Positions 9,721 to 22,934 of a stretch of 64,000 bases of DNA are shown one piece after another. Position numbers and translations under genes: made by a program. Where the stretch lies: positions 486,810 to 550,809 of the forward strand of contig NW_019091470.1 in assembly GCF_001949145.1 (NCBI RefSeq), in the 5' to 3' direction. Source of the DNA: Acanthaster planci. Taxonomy: Eukaryota > Echinodermata > Asteroidea > Valvatida > Acanthasteridae. Position 1 is the stretch's first letter. Each line of letters begins with the position of its first letter. The notes under the pieces are model-generated. The model saw only the letters and a list, made by a program, of their open reading frames with translations, was not told the origin of the DNA and searched no databases.

Positions 9721-12156
9721 CGGAGCGGATTGACGGATTCAGGGAACGGGTCTGCCTCCCCCAACGGATCTGTTTTATTCAAACTTAATTGAGGAGCTTT
9801 TTAACCCTAAGCCCCCAGGCTACGGTGTATGCAAAATCATACCAGATGATTTGGGAGTGTTTTTAATACGGGCAAAACGCTATTCAGGGTGCCACCAAGA
9901 GGTGCTACAGAAAAGGCCAGTTTTTGAAGTGCAATGTGGGAAATGGTCAGCAAATTCTATTCGTAGGTTGTGCGGGTGCGGTGAACTTGAATTGTTTCTG
10001 ATGTTTTGTCACTTAATAGTTTTTTTCTTTCTATGGTATGGAATGTCCCAATCTATGAAATATTTCCCAAGTTGTCTACTTCATACGCTAAAATCATAAA
10101 AAGGCAGCCAAGCTTTTGTCGACAGTAAACTTTAAATGTGGCCTCTCCAAGGTAAAATCTTGGTGGCGCACTGTATTGTGAGTCGCTCTCATATTTCCTC
10201 CCCCAAAGCCTCGCTCTCAATTTCGATATGGCTGACTCACGAATAAGGTCCGTTCACGCGTCCAATGTTACATGAAGTCTCATTATTGCATGCACGTACC
10301 CTGTGCAAAATAAGGTTTCCTTTACAATAGAAAAGACTTACAGGAATTTGGTGGACGGCTGGCTCTGAAACGTTTGAGAAGACCGATTCGGAGCTCCCGT
10401 TTCCTCGTTTACATTCGCTGACTGTGCATAATCTTCCCCACTGTCCCGTTCAGTTGTCATCGACGTAACACTTTGAGTTGAAACTGAAGCAGACAAATGC
10501 ACTGTTTTCCAGATTATTCTAAACAACCACAGCAGCAGCTGTAACAATGACGAAAATAGCAAATGCCTATCCTTTCAAACTGCCCATACAAAAATGCCAG
10601 GTATGCCGGCCCAATGATCAAGGCATTGTGTGTGATCACTCGGCTCTTCATGGATATTCTATACAAATACATTGCAAAGCGCCAGAACGAAACGTCTGGC
10701 ACAGTTTGTCCGTTGCAATGAATTTTGTGGCTAAAGGTTTCTGTATAGAAAACTCTTGGCAATATTAATCACGTATAAAAATAAACCAGTTGATCGACAG
10801 TGTGCGCGTACTCTACACTACAGTACTACAGTCTCAAATCATTGGGTTCTATACTCAAATTATTTTACAGTTCCTTGAATCGTGTAAAGGTGAATTCGGT
10901 CTCTAATCAACTAAGCTTAAAAAACGAATTATGAAAAAACAGGTCAGAATATAATAAAACCCTCAAGTGAATTTTGTCATTGATGAGCAGCATATCAGTC
11001 AGTCTTGATTTCACTGACGTTTCGGGGGGGGGAGCAACAGGGCGATGCCCCGCCCCAAAAGAGTAAAAATATTTGTGTTTTTTTTGAAAAAGGATAACAA
11101 TGGGAAAGATCATTTTAAAACAATGCGACTTCCAGAAACGTGTGAAACGGCCCAAATTTTAACCTCTCTCCTCAGAGGCCATAAATGGTTGCACAAAGAA
11201 ATTTTGATTTTTTTGTCCGCAAACAGTTTTGCTTTTCGACAGACATGACAATACATGTACATGCAAATGACTTGGGAGTTCTATTCCTTAATGTGAAAGG
11301 AAGACATCAATATTTATGCGCAGACAGTTGTCCTTGAAGTGAGTGTTTCGAGTCTAGTGCAGCCGAGATCAAACACACGCGGGATCCCTCCTTTTAAGAA
11401 TTTGAGTATTGACTATAACGATAAACGGTCGTCGCTGTCGCTGATAAACCGATGAAATCATCGATTGGATCTCAAGTAAGAAAGCTCTACTTCTTCCAGT
11501 GGCCACTTTACTTAGATTCTGACTCCGAATTGCCCTGAAAGGCAAAGCAGGGCAAGGATTTAATGCCGGGAGATTGAGCCGATTTGACGGATTATTTCAC
11601 CGAGATACTTTTCGAAATTCAGGGGGGGGGGAGCGAATTTAAAAAACAAAACAAAAAAAGCAAAACATGTAGAACTTCTCAGGCAGTGGCCATAAAAATT
11701 GTCTGATCGCAATGGTGTGTTTAAAAAATCCACAGGGAGAGAGACGGTAAGAATGAAAAAGTCATTGCCTGAGGTAAACATTTGCCGAGATCTCCTGCAA
11801 TAATCGTCGCAAAAGAAATTAGATCATATAAGAGTGGGTGAGGAGACTAAAGGCCGCCTCCGATTCACTTGGCTGCGGTTTGAAATTATACACGACTCTA
11901 TGGGAACTGGTTCCAGCCACTACCAAAGACTCGTGCGTAATTTCAAGCCTCATCCAAGTGATTCCGACACGGCCTAACATGCGATGGGCCAGCACCCACC
12001 GCACCGTCAATTCTTCTCAAATGCAGGAGAAAGTATTTGAATGTTTCGAAAAATGTCATTTTTCATCCGCGTATCTCAGCAAGTGATGATGACCCAGTCA
12101 GAATGTGTTGAACGCACCGATTCTAATTTTTGTGTACAGGTGTCACTGTGTGACGC
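9721..12156. other. Non-coding stretch containing one candidate exon
   Basis: Apart from the candidate exon at 10342-10518 nothing was recognised. The stretch starts with A-rich and CA-rich low-complexity sequence (9656-9705). It has G-runs at about 11024 and 11622. Confidence 0.4.
10342..10518 (-). CDS. Possible internal exon, Ser/Thr-rich acidic peptide
   Basis: A 177-base segment is bounded by an acceptor-like GTTGTTTAG|AATAAT, preceded by a T/G-rich tract, and by a perfect donor, CCT|GTAAGT. One frame stays open across it and reads a hydrophilic Ser/Thr/Glu-rich peptide with short stretches such as SVTSMTTERDSGEDYAQSAN. The composition is like a linker or cytoplasmic tail. No family was recognised, no neighbouring exon was found, and the donor splits a codon after its second base. 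It could be chance, but the strong donor and the biased composition make it worth listing. Confidence 0.27.
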
Positions 12157-12164
12157 GATGGCGT

Positions 12165-12750
12165 CAGTGTTTCCACTCCTCAAAATTAAATTTCCTTTGA
12201 GATTTTCTGAAATTTCCTTCAATTTCTCTTTGAATTTTCTTCGTTTCTCCATAAATAATGTGCATCTGAATTCACTCCTTTTTCATAAACTGAATGGAGC
12301 AGCGATTGCGGCGGCAACCCTGCCGCTTACAGGAGGCTGAGACCACTGAGGTCAAACGAATCACGACAATACCACGGATACCAGACTAGGCCTACTGGTT
12401 TAACCTATCTTCGGACTTTTTTTGGACGGAACCAGTCAAACAACCGCGCCAACACTGCCGCGAAACGAGGCTTTAGGATGGCAACAGTAATCCCCAAGGG
12501 CAAGACGCCGCATATAATACATACCGTACACCCAATCCTTGTCCTGAATTTGCCAATTTTTTCGTTGTAACACAACTGAAATTTAGTTTTCATGATTTTT
12601 TTCTGTATTTTGGAAAATTCTATAAAATTTTCGACTTCAGAATTTGGATTTTCTTAAAATTTCCTTAAATTTTTCATTTCCTTAGAAATTTCCTGAGGAC
12701 GTGAAAATTGTCTTTCAAATAAGGAAATTTCTCTAAAAGTGGAAACACTG
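12165..12750. mobile_element. hAT-like non-autonomous element with 8-bp target duplication
   Basis: The ends are inverted: CAGTGTTTCCACT starts at 12165, and its exact reverse complement AGTGGAAACACTG ends at 12750. Further inward both arms carry AATTTCCTT-rich sequence, so the inverted repeats are longer than 13 bases but degenerate. The flanking octamers are GATGGCGT (12157-12164) and GAGGGCGT (12751-12758), a 7/8 match. An 8-bp duplication with CAGTG ends is typical of the hAT superfamily. The 586-base interior encodes no transposase, so it is a dead or MITE-type copy. Confidence 0.8.
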
Positions 12751-12758
12751 GAGGGCGT

Positions 12759-15700
12759 GCCGATGGGTTTATCGAAATACTGCAGGTTGTCTCCCTCCGT
12801 GACTTCATTTTCACACCAAAAACCAATTTTGAGTGTAACCATGGGAACCAAGTGAAAAGTTACAAAAGATTGACGTCAACAAGCAGAAACATATAGCTGT
12901 AACGAGTTTTAAAGATCCAAACTCAGGAGATTAAAGTCACAAAACTACAGTTTAGAGTCAAAATAAGATGACAAGCAAAATGTGGGGAAAACCCCTGAGC
13001 TCCAGGCGCCAGTATGGGCGACTATGTTAGTTGGAAACAGCGCCCTCGCTCGATGTGAATGAACAAAAAATTATCATCAAGGCAGCTCGCCGAGTGCCGA
13101 AATGGCGTCACGGTTTTACATTTTCCCAAAGGTTGTTTGCTTGCAACCTGCTTGGAGGCAGTGTTAATCCATAATCATCCCACGTGTCCTATAATCAGGC
13201 TTGCAGGTGACGGGCGCACCTGGACCAACACGCGAGGCGTCATCTCACACGTCTCTAGCCTTCTTGCATCCTGTATTCCTGCCGCTCGCGACCTGTACGT
13301 TATTAAAACACCTGTTGTTGCGCCTTGCCGATGGACGAGGTGTACTCGCCAGTCGATAATTCTCTGACCCTGCGAGGTGCATCAATAATTCGTCTCCCCC
13401 GTAGGAAATGATGTTTGCGGTGTTCAGTCCACAAACTCAACTGTCATTTTTGGCACACTGGCCCGTAGTACTGACCCCACGTAATCATGAAATAAATACA
13501 TTGCCACGCACGCGTAAAGCGCGTCCAACATAGGAGAGTTCGAGCGACGACTACAGTTAACTATGATTTGACCATTCTTCCTCTATGGTTCGACCAACGT
13601 CTCCAGAACAAAGAATGATTTGGATAAGTGATTATATCTATCAGTATACAGAGGGAGCAATTTACATAAAAACAAATGTGCAAAATAACTGTGCGTCATC
13701 GACCAGGAAGGAATGAGAGTTAGGTGACCGTGGGAGATTTTACCCCCAAAATCGTTCGACTACGGTCGTTCGAGTGTGATTACACAAAGTATGTGCATGA
13801 TCAGACAGCAATTAACCTGTGGTCAAACGCTTTGTTTGCACGCCCTCAGGAAATGGCGCCAGGGTCTATTACTCAATGGAGAGTGTTAAAATTAGTTTGG
13901 CTCCCTGTCTCTGTCGTCGAATCCGACGAAACAAAGCTGTTCACGTATTTTTGGTTACTGCTTAAATGTCTGGGGATACACCGTGTACTTTCCTACGAAA
14001 GAATGGTATTATTGCTCATCTTGAAAGGAGACTAGTCTTCACGCCTCGCGGAAGTTTCCCCTGTTGAAATGTCGGCCTTTACACACCTTCGAGGAAGCAT
14101 CTTTTAGATCTACGATTATAGCCTTTATTCAAGTAGAAAGTCTCCAGCGTGTAGTGTTAAAAAGAAAGAAAGAAAAGGAAATCGTCAGTGTCCACGTGAC
14201 CGAAGGCAAAAGGTGGCCCCCTCAGTTTCCAAAACGTCAAAACCTTTGGACAAAACGTCAAAATGCGTCGTCAGTTTTTGACACTGATTAAAAGCAGACT
14301 GAAGTCTCCGTTTCCAAGAATGCATTGTCGGTTCTTACATACCATTATGTGCAAAGGATGATCTTGAACCATATTTTGGAGGAGGGGGCGGGCAAATTAT
14401 TATAAGGGGCCAAAGAAATACCTGTTTGTGACTTTATGGTGGGAGGCTACAGAGTTTGGGGCATTCTAACTTACCGGTACATTTTAGGAAGTAGTCCTAA
14501 AATTTGCCTTTTAGAAATTATTTCTAAAATCGGTATACGGGGTGGAGGCATTGCTCCTTTAGCTATCCCCTAGATCATTCTGTTATTGGGTACGTAAGCT
14601 TGTCAAAATTCCACCCCCAGTATACCGGTGCGACCGTAGCATGAATTTGCGCGACATCGACAGTGCAACACGCTCCACCGTGTTAATCATGTACTGCCAT
14701 GGCGATCGCCTGCATATTGTTATCCACTTGTCATCGACTCGCCCTTTATATGCGCCACAGCTGTCCAATCGGCAATCAATCATATTATTAGAAGGCCCGT
14801 AATCTGCCTTGCTGATCGGAACGTTTTGGCCATTTTGTGAAATCCAATACAAGACGCCGCGGGAAATTAATGGGAGTTGATGAATATATCGGATGGGAAA
14901 TAAATATGCCAGAAAAAGCTTCTGCTCTTAATGTGTTGGATTCCAAAGTTTTTCCAGCGGTTTTTTTCGTTCGCTGGAATCAATGCCTTGCAAGCATTCT
15001 TGACTTGCAGAAGGCACAGTGTGGATTTGACGTGACCCCCACAGAGTTGGCCTCGGCACAGACGGATAGTAGGCTTTGGTTGGGCTGACAAACCGACCCT
15101 TCTTTCCTGCTGACCAATGTTTTGAATCAAATATATATATGTACCTTGAGAAAACTTGAAAAGATTTGGAAAGTCACACTGCAATAATGCAAGTCCCTGT
15201 TCATGACTTTGCCGTTCAGCTTCTTGACTTTCTCAACAGCAGCCAACCACCCCTCCTCACGACACCGATTTGTCTCTGTTCCTACTCTATACCCATCCAC
15301 GCTGTTAATTAAGCACTAGATGTGGTGAAACTGGGACAATTTTACCGCCCAAGAGTGTAAAGGCTACAGTGGCTACTAAAAGACAATACTGTTTCAAGTT
15401 TCCATTTTTGGAGGACCGTTTTAAATGTCTCGTTTTACTTTTTCCCTGGTGCTTATATTTTTGGGAAATATTATGTCAGAGTCTCTTATGTACCGAAAAT
15501 GTTTGCGTCATTCCATTTAAAAAGAAAAATACAAATCAATCAACGTGTATTTGTGATTGTGAATCTGTCCAGTACAGAAATAAGGTGCACTGCATCGGTT
15601 AAAAAGCGCCAAGAAATACGATTCTCGCCTGTCGAGTTTCACAACCAAGAAGTGGTCATGAAAACCGCGTTCTACCGTTCGCCAGAAAACAGCCATCTGG

Positions 15701-17420
15701 GGGAAAAAGCAGCACAAGGGATTAATATCTCGGCTGCTTTCTTTGGTAAGGGTTTGACACCCAATGCCAAAAAGTCAGGTGTGAGCATCAATAACGTCAG
15801 GATATAAATCCACGGATCTTCGCTTTGAGACATCCCAGTGTTTATTTCTTCGACACATATTTTTTCAAAAACCCATCCGTCTTTTGACCGAATCTGGCAT
15901 GTGTGATTTTGTTTTCGGTGGTCCTCTTCCGTGTGAGCACATAACGCCATTTACGCGCTCGCATCAATCACTATTGCGCGGGAATTTGTCGCTGTCGACC
16001 TGGAGGGATTTATAACGGTGGATGGAGTGAGAACATGGAATGAACTGGAACGATGGATTTTTTTCTCTTGCAGAACCACTGCTCATTTCATAAATCAGTT
16101 CCGGGTCTCAAATTCAAAGCAGGAAAATTGGCACGAACCCACGCGCGTCGACTAAGCTTCCAGCTCCCAGCTCTCGATAACCTCAACTGTAGCTACCGCC
16201 GGTTGCTGCAACCCAGTCACGTGCCGTTGGCATCCAATACTTGCGACACGTCTGTTCAGGAAACCATTCAATCTAACAGAAACAAAATCACTGTGGGGAC
16301 TCAGAGAAAAATTGACTCCGAGTTGAGCTGAGAGTGAATTCACTGGTTAAGTGTGCAGAGAGACGTGTCTGCAATCGACGTCTGGGAATGCCGCACCGGC
16401 CCAGATATTGCCGCGGCTATTTTGTACCCTCTCTCAGCCGTCGAACTGTGCCACATATCGAACTAAATAATCGCCTAAAATGACCAACAATCGATCGTTG
16501 CTATGCTGGCTAATAGTCCTCGGCGAGTGAACTTGGAAAAGCGCCGTAACTGTATTTAGTTTGACATTCGAGGTGGATGACTGCATCGAGAGGGAAACTG
16601 GGGCAGCATAAAATGGCAAGGAAAAGGATTGGAGTGGGCATTAATTGTTTTCCAATGGAAAAGAAATGCTAAAGCTTTGTCTGGTCGGTGAAAACCAGAA
16701 CAGGAAATTAAGTAGAACACGTGCACCCTGGTTCCAAATTACTTCAAGAACACTTTTGCACAAAGTCAGAAACTGCAGACAGTGCCACACAAATGAAAAA
16801 AAATCGGGCGCAAACCATAATTTATTCCACGTCAAAAACCTCACTTAAATCTCACTTCCAAAGTTGTTGTTTAGTGAGCTGTCCAGGGATGGGAGAAGCG
16901 GATGACGATTTGACGATCGGCGGCGAATACAGCACAGGATCTAGCTGTGTATACGAGTAAACCAGCTTCTGTTAATTAAAGTCTCAGGTCTCATTTTAAT
17001 TCATAAACAAGAGACAAGTTTTGCACAAACATTGTTCTGTCACCACTCCGTCGTTCATAAGTCAAATGTAGTTCACATGCCACACCAAAGCTTTACACAT
17101 CACTGGTTCCAAGCGACCCGCGTGTACGTATGTACCCGAGTATAAAATTCCAAAAAGCAAAGGGCATAAAATATAGTTGTACGCGGTGCAACTACATGAG
17201 TGACGCTAATCGAACATATGGGACCTATAATGCAGTTAAGGTTGAAAGACCGTAGCTGTCATAGGGTTGGAAGGTTGTTTCCTAATTATGGCTCCAAATA
17301 TTCAAATATTTAAAGCACACCGTATGCTGCATTTTAATTTTGAAATGTAACATTTTTATTATCCTGGCTTAATTTTATCTACAGACGAGTTTGATTCGGC
17401 AATGGTATCCACCTGTTGTT
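12759..17420. other. Non-coding stretch, small hairpins only
   Basis: No gene was recognised. Frames here are short and show no domain pattern. A stray GCGCCCTC lies at about 13040. Stacked small inverted repeats occur at 14482-14530. Confidence 0.5.
14482..14530. repeat. Two adjacent small hairpins
   Basis: TTTTAGGA-AGTAG-TCCTAAAA is followed at once by TTTTAGAAATTATTTCTAAAA. The pair lies between CCGGTAC (about 14474) and CGGTATACG (about 14531), which look like an outer inverted pair. It may be the core of a small foldback element. No duplication of target sequence was identified. Confidence 0.5.
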
Positions 17421-17424
17421 GGTC

Positions 17425-17600
17425 GGGAGTGTTCATTTTGATGGTAGCGATGCGACCGTAAGGCGTGCGTTTCATAGTCTTTCGTGAACCAGAGAAGTTC
17501 AGTTCCTACCAATGGAACCTCCGTTGCTGAGAAAATCCCGCCCTCTCTTGGTCCAGCTCGAGGCTCATTGTCTATGCCATGTAATAACACATCATTATCA
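17425..17600 (+). repeat. Dispersed repeat family 2, copy 1
   Basis: This segment matches the reverse complement of 46725-46906. Shared words include GATGCGACCG, TTCGTGAACCAG, GAAGTTCAGTTCC, GGTCCAGCTCG and GGCTCAT. The match is gapless over about 100 bases, so both copies show parallel open frames (EPRAGPREG and PLVGTEL in each). Substitutions fall at all codon positions, so coding constraint is not evident. It is not recognised as a known transposon. Confidence 0.7.
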
Positions 17601-19010
17601 CTAGTGGGGTTGAATGACTCCACCAAAATCAGCGCTTCCATGTTGCTTTTGAATGTACGACACCAGGACGCTTATTGAGCGTACTGAAAGAAATGTACGG
17701 AAGGTTCAAACAAACGCAGGCGTTATACGGAGAAATGACGCCAAAGGGCAGTCTGTAATGAAACACTTGCAGTTGGTCATTTCAAATCTGAACCCAAGTT
17801 TAATACCCTCCAAAGACAGCCACAAGGGGGAAAACTCTCTTGGTAATTCGCTGGCCTTTGTATCTTATCAGTCCAGGATAGAATTCGAATCAGTCACCAT
17901 TAAGCCTGCTGATGATATTTGGCGGCCCCCTTTCAGCATTTGACTAGTTCACCAGTTCCTTTGTTACTACTTGTTCTTGACTTCACCCAAACAATCCAAC
18001 AAAACCATCCTGTGTTTATTTCATGGAATACGCGTCGCCTGTTCTCTTTTAGTTATTCATTTTTTTGGGGGGAGGCAACAATTCATCAGTTACGTGAAAG
18101 TACAACACTATTCGAGGATGAAAATTACTGCATATATAGAAGTGGAGTGCATCTTAGCATACAATACAATGTAATACCCTGATAACGTAACCTTTGAAAC
18201 AGAACTCTTTAGTTCTAAACTCAATCGTCAAATTTCAATAAAAAATAACGTCATATCGGAAGCTTTCGAAAGGACAAATTAATCGGGAGCATGTCTTTCT
18301 TCATCCGGGGCCTTCCTGTGGCTGTGTTGGGTTACGACTTGCCCTGACACTGGAGACAAGGTTGTCCTTGGTCGAAAGTCCTCAGAACAAATTATGCTCT
18401 TCTGCTCAATATATATTTGCATGAAAAATTTCAATCAGTGTATAGGCTCTCAATACCGAGGTCTCATTAGAGAGTTTGGGGAGCGGCTGCGTCTTGCTGC
18501 TCGTAAGGACGTTTTCTTAAATACACACAACCGGCAGACTCGATCTTTAGGTGGGAAGGGGTCGGTTTTGGCGTGCTAATTTTTGTTAGCTTCAAAATGC
18601 ATCGCGATTGTAGGCATTATGTCTGTGAATACCGTGTTGAGTTTATCTATTTTGGCTAACATAGGTAATACTCGGATTTGAAAAGTCGCAATTTGATAAC
18701 TGGCTACAGCCGAATGCATGTTTATGTGGCAGTCACACTGTCGGCAAGATTCCAGCGAGTCAAAAGAAGTTTAACCTACGTCGGAAGAAATGATCAATTA
18801 AGTGCTTAATTTGACGATCCCTAATAGTCTGCTGCATTGATTTAGGACATGACACTGACGCCTTCGTGTATGCAACAGCCAGCACTTTGAATGACGTCAA
18901 ATTTGTCCCCAAAATTCAATACTTAGTATGTTCATGTACACGTAATTATCATAGTTCATTTTGTACAAAAAAACAGTGCCATGGCCGCGAAACCACCCTC
19001 GTTCGTAAAA
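17601..19010. other. Non-coding stretch, nothing recognised
   Basis: Ordinary AT-rich sequence with short unremarkable frames and a G-run near 18068. No repeat termini or RNA gene were seen. Confidence 0.5.
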
Positions 19011-19016
19011 TGAAAC

Positions 19017-19140
19017 ACCGGCGATTCACAACAGTGCGTCATAAAGAGTTTGAAACGCCTTGGCCAATCACAACGCGCAAAATTTGTGATTGGCCAACGC
19101 ATTGCAAACTCTTGGTAGCGCACTACTGTGAAACGCCTGT
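19017..19140. repeat. Foldback element with arms of about 57 bp
   Basis: The left arm (from ACCGGCGATTCAC through AGAGTTTG to TTGGCCAATCACAA) is the inverted form of the right arm (TTGTGATTGGCCAA through CAAACTCTTGG to GTGAAACGCCTGT). The loop is about ten bases. The arms are imperfect but alignable along their whole length. A single arm-like copy occurs at 53490-53555, so the sequence is a dispersed family. Confidence 0.75.
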
Positions 19141-20111
19141 ATTCTTGACATCTCTCGACAGTATAAGTACGTTACTCGTTCGGTGCTGACTCGCCCTGTC
19201 GACGACCTAGCACGTGCGGTTATTGACTGGTGTTTACCAGCTAGTTTGTTTTCGTCATTTCTGATCGTTACATGTAATTCCTCGCATTAGTCCGCAGGAA
19301 AGCACATCTTGAGACACTGGTCGCAATTAGTCAAATCACTGTTGCATTTTTTCTCCTACAAGTTGGGAAAATGGGTCGAGGAACCGCAACATTCCAAATC
19401 ACTATCCCCCTCAATTTCCCTAGCGTGAAGCCGTTCCCGAAGTAAATTCATTTTTTTTTAGCATATAACGTTTCCCCTCCGCCCACCTTCGCCTGATTCT
19501 AACGAGGTGCCAAGATTTACATCGAAAATTTTTTATCTGAACCGCCAAGGCAAGAAACCTGGAAGGAAGTCATTATTCTTCGGAAAAGAATTGTCAACAT
19601 GTGAAAACGCAAACATGTTTGTCCCGAGAGGCACGCAAAACAACGGTCAAGTAGCCCTCTGGTAAACAGTGTTCAGTGTGCGTGAAGTCCGCCCTTCACG
19701 TAGATTAAGCCGCAACACTGTCAAACATAATGTGCTCTCCGTTGAGACCACTTAAGATGTCAACTGCACAACTTTCACTCATGGTGCTTGTGAAAGGAAT
19801 TCATGCATATTAACTTCTATTATACGATTTACACAGGCCTGGACTTTTGGCCCAAACTTGATCAAAAGCTGATTCAGAACAGTTCCCTCCATTCTTATAG
19901 ACTAAACTAGCGTCCAAGAACAAGAGGCCATTCTTGTGTAGACACGCCACGCCGGCTTGCAGGAAATACGCGCGCGTTGCATGCCTCTTCGACCAAACAA
20001 GATGAACACACTTCTTCTCGTGCAAGAATGCAGGCGTAGGTGGGGTGCCAACGACGTAATGCCGCCTCCTCGGATAATTCTGGGGTAGTATTACTCAAAT
20101 ACTGAATTTCT

Positions 20112-20238
20112 ATGCGTGCAATGCTAGGAATAATCTCACGAGGCGACAGATGAAATATTCTATTCCATGAGGCGAAGCCAAGTGGAATAGAACATTACAT
20201 CTGTCAGCGAACGAAATTTTTTCATCATTGCACGAATG
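20112..20238. repeat. Long imperfect stem-loop, arms of about 56 bp
   Basis: The sequence from ATGCGTGCAATG to TTCTATTCCA folds back on TGGAATAGAA to CATTGCACGAAT, around a loop reading TGAGGCGAAGCCAAG. Shared arm words include GTGCAATG, GACAGATG and TTCTATTCCA. A shorter related hairpin (TTCTATTC ... GGAATAGAA) lies at about 20431-20459. A third inverted pair, ACTGGTTCCC / GGGAACCAGT, lies at about 20342-20416. The cluster looks like a nested small-transposon region. Its length would also suit a hairpin RNA, but nothing shows transcription. Confidence 0.7.
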
Positions 20239-20459
20239 TGAAACATTCATTATTTGTTATAGACAATATCTGCATAATCATTTTGTGTTACAGATTCCTG
20301 CCCGAAGCGCCACCAAATAAAATAGTACCGCGCGATGTTATACTGGTTCCCGTCCATACATTCGTTTCCTCCTTCCTACTGGGAATGAAAGACACGAATG
20401 GGGTGGGAACCAGTCAAGTGAAATGAAGTTCTATTCAACGCGTACCGTGGAATAGAACG

Positions 20460-22055
20460 AATAATTCAATGACATGTGATCAACCATCCACCAATCAGAT
20501 CACGGGGATTTATGCAGGTATAATATCAAAATATTCATTAAAAATGCCACTGGCATACAACGTAGAGAAGGCACACCAGACAGCGATGCTGATCCACGAC
20601 ATCCCATTACTACGTGACAGTTTTCTCGAAGTGTATCGATATACCTCGTCCTCTTTATTGTACTAAAATATCCACCAACAATAAATTATTTCAATTGTGC
20701 TCAACTGTGCTTCATAACGGTGTATTTTTTATGATACATATGCGTTTTGTCGACAATCGTCCACGATTTATTTACACTTTGACAAAAAATATACACAATA
20801 ACCTGGTTAAAATGTCATCCCCGAATACAAGCTTACGTACAAAGTGCATAACAAGGAACCAAAATATTTGTATTTAAAATCAATATTCACATGACTTGTT
20901 AACTTTACGTGGTCTCTGACACAACGCATCACATAATGTGGGAGGTGTATAATACAAAATCAACGAGCGTGCGTGTTATTCACGCTCCACTGGGGACATT
21001 GAGCACCGCGCCTGGGTAGGATATAGCGATGACAGCGCAACGCTTGAGTTGAATAACCGGACAAGGTAGCGCCACAAGACACTTGGGGCATTGCACACTG
21101 AACAATGGCTTGGTAAGAAGTGAAATTTAAGAGAATTGATTGCAGTGATAAATTTGTGGTGATTCTGTCAATGGCTGCGGGTTCTCCGTCATTTCATATT
21201 CTGCGCTCACCACTTTTCAAATGCAGAGAATGGGGACATGTCCAACTCCTTGGACGGTGTTTGCAGGCGATGACAAACATGACGCATGCAACACTGCCCC
21301 TTTCTTGAACTGGACGACAGAATGTGGAAGACAGCAATCCCAAGAGGCATGAAACAAGCTGGAGAAAAGTGGAACTCCGTTACTAAGTAAAACAGCACCG
21401 CCCGTTGGACCATGCGGCAAATGTGGACAGCAGCTCCAGCACGTTCTTTGTTTGGACGCTGAAGCACATAGTCATGCACTTAAAGATTCGAAGAAACAGC
21501 TATTTCGTGGCCAAGTTTGCTGGACTGCACTTTTCATTTATGCACTTAAGTTTAATTTGACCTTTGACATTTTGTGCGACACTAGCTGAGGTGTAGTGTA
21601 AGGTCTTACTGTGGAATACGATTATGGATGGGATAAATCTAATGTATGCGACATCAAGGATGCAGTTTATACATTGGACCTTACGTCTTACCTTGTGTAG
21701 CATCTTAGCTACGGTCCAATCCTTCTGTAATGTTTTGACAGACATTCACATTAATAGATGTTCACACTGCGAACGTCTGCATAATGCATGCAAATGAGGC
21801 GATTAATTATTCAGTCACGACATCTGCGCCTTGACCCCAAATTATGACGTACTTGCGAGTGCCTACGCCACGGAAGAATCGGCTGACAGCAATCGACCAA
21901 TCAACAGCCACGCTGCCATTTCTGATCAGCGGTTACGGTTGCCTGGAGCGCGGTGGGTCGCACGAGACTTTCCCTGAGCGCCACGCAATAAGTCAGCCGT
22001 TTCGCTCAGCCCAAGGAACGTCTGACTCTCAGTTTACAATCTTGAGGCGTCCAAC
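20460..22055. other. Non-coding stretch, nothing recognised
   Basis: Short frames only. No domain pattern, RNA gene or transposon terminus was seen. Confidence 0.5.
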
Positions 22056-22059
22056 TCTG

Positions 22060-22212
22060 ACAATAGAGGCTTTGCTTGGAAGCCATCTTACAGGGCAGTT
22101 CTTTTGTTCCACAGGGAAACCTTTGTGCATACCTTGTGGAGCAAAAGCGCTAGTCTGCAAGATGGCAGCTATGCAACAACTACAACTCCCTTCTCTTATA
22201 TTGACTCCCTTA
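22060..22212 (+). repeat. Dispersed repeat family 3, copy 1
   Basis: This matches 59975-60125 in the same orientation. Shared words include GAGGCTTTGC, CAGGGAA, CCTTTGTGCAT, CCTTGTG and CTGCAAGATGGCAGC-ATGCAA. The match is about 150 bases with several small differences. The frame reading CKMAAMQ is present in both copies but follows from the DNA match and is not evidence of coding. Confidence 0.7.
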
Positions 22213-22905
22213 AATTCCTGCAGGAAATATATTTGCTCGTTGTTACTTCATAACCGAACAAATTTGACTGAAACGTAAAGGGTAAAGAGCCGTTAAATTG
22301 GCTATATAAGAGATTGCCCTTCGACTTGTTATCTCTGCTTTATGGTCACGGTATCGAAATTAAAAGATGGCGGGCCATCGGGGTTTTATTTTGTTCAGTG
22401 CATCTGCGAACTGAAAGGAAAAACTTAATACAAGGTTATTTAAATAATTAACTTCAAGATTAACTGTGAAAAAAAACTTTCCCAAGCGATACATACGAAG
22501 CGTGTGCAAAAGGTGAAAACTATCCTAAAAAATGTGCAAAAAGTCTCCGAACTTTACACTGCCGACATTTCCACATACAATCTTCGCTTTTAGACAAAAA
22601 ATTAATGGAAATTAACGCACAAACAACTCCAATCTTACTTTAATACTGGAATCTCGATGCCAACCGGTTTCCGTGATGAAGCGTTCAAGCGTCCCGACGC
22701 CACTATCTACGACATATCTGTTTGCTACAATAAAATCTGCATAACCTTAAACTCAATCATTGTCCATGGGCAATCATTACGACTATTATTACCATAACAA
22801 GAAAGCCGATGGTTGACTTAACCTTACATTTTTCACAGATGTGTTCATAATTAATGTCTGTACATGCGCACCAAGATGCCACTGAAGACTTGACGGCCGA
22901 GATCT

Positions 22906-22934
22906 GGGGGGGGGGGGGGCAGACGGACCCCCCC
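22906..22934. repeat. G14 run with downstream C7 run
   Basis: Fourteen consecutive G bases (22906-22919) are followed eight bases later by seven C bases (22928-22934). They could form a G/C hairpin or, alternatively, slip during replication. The run follows GATCTGG, as in other G-run transposon ends of this window. Confidence 0.8.
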
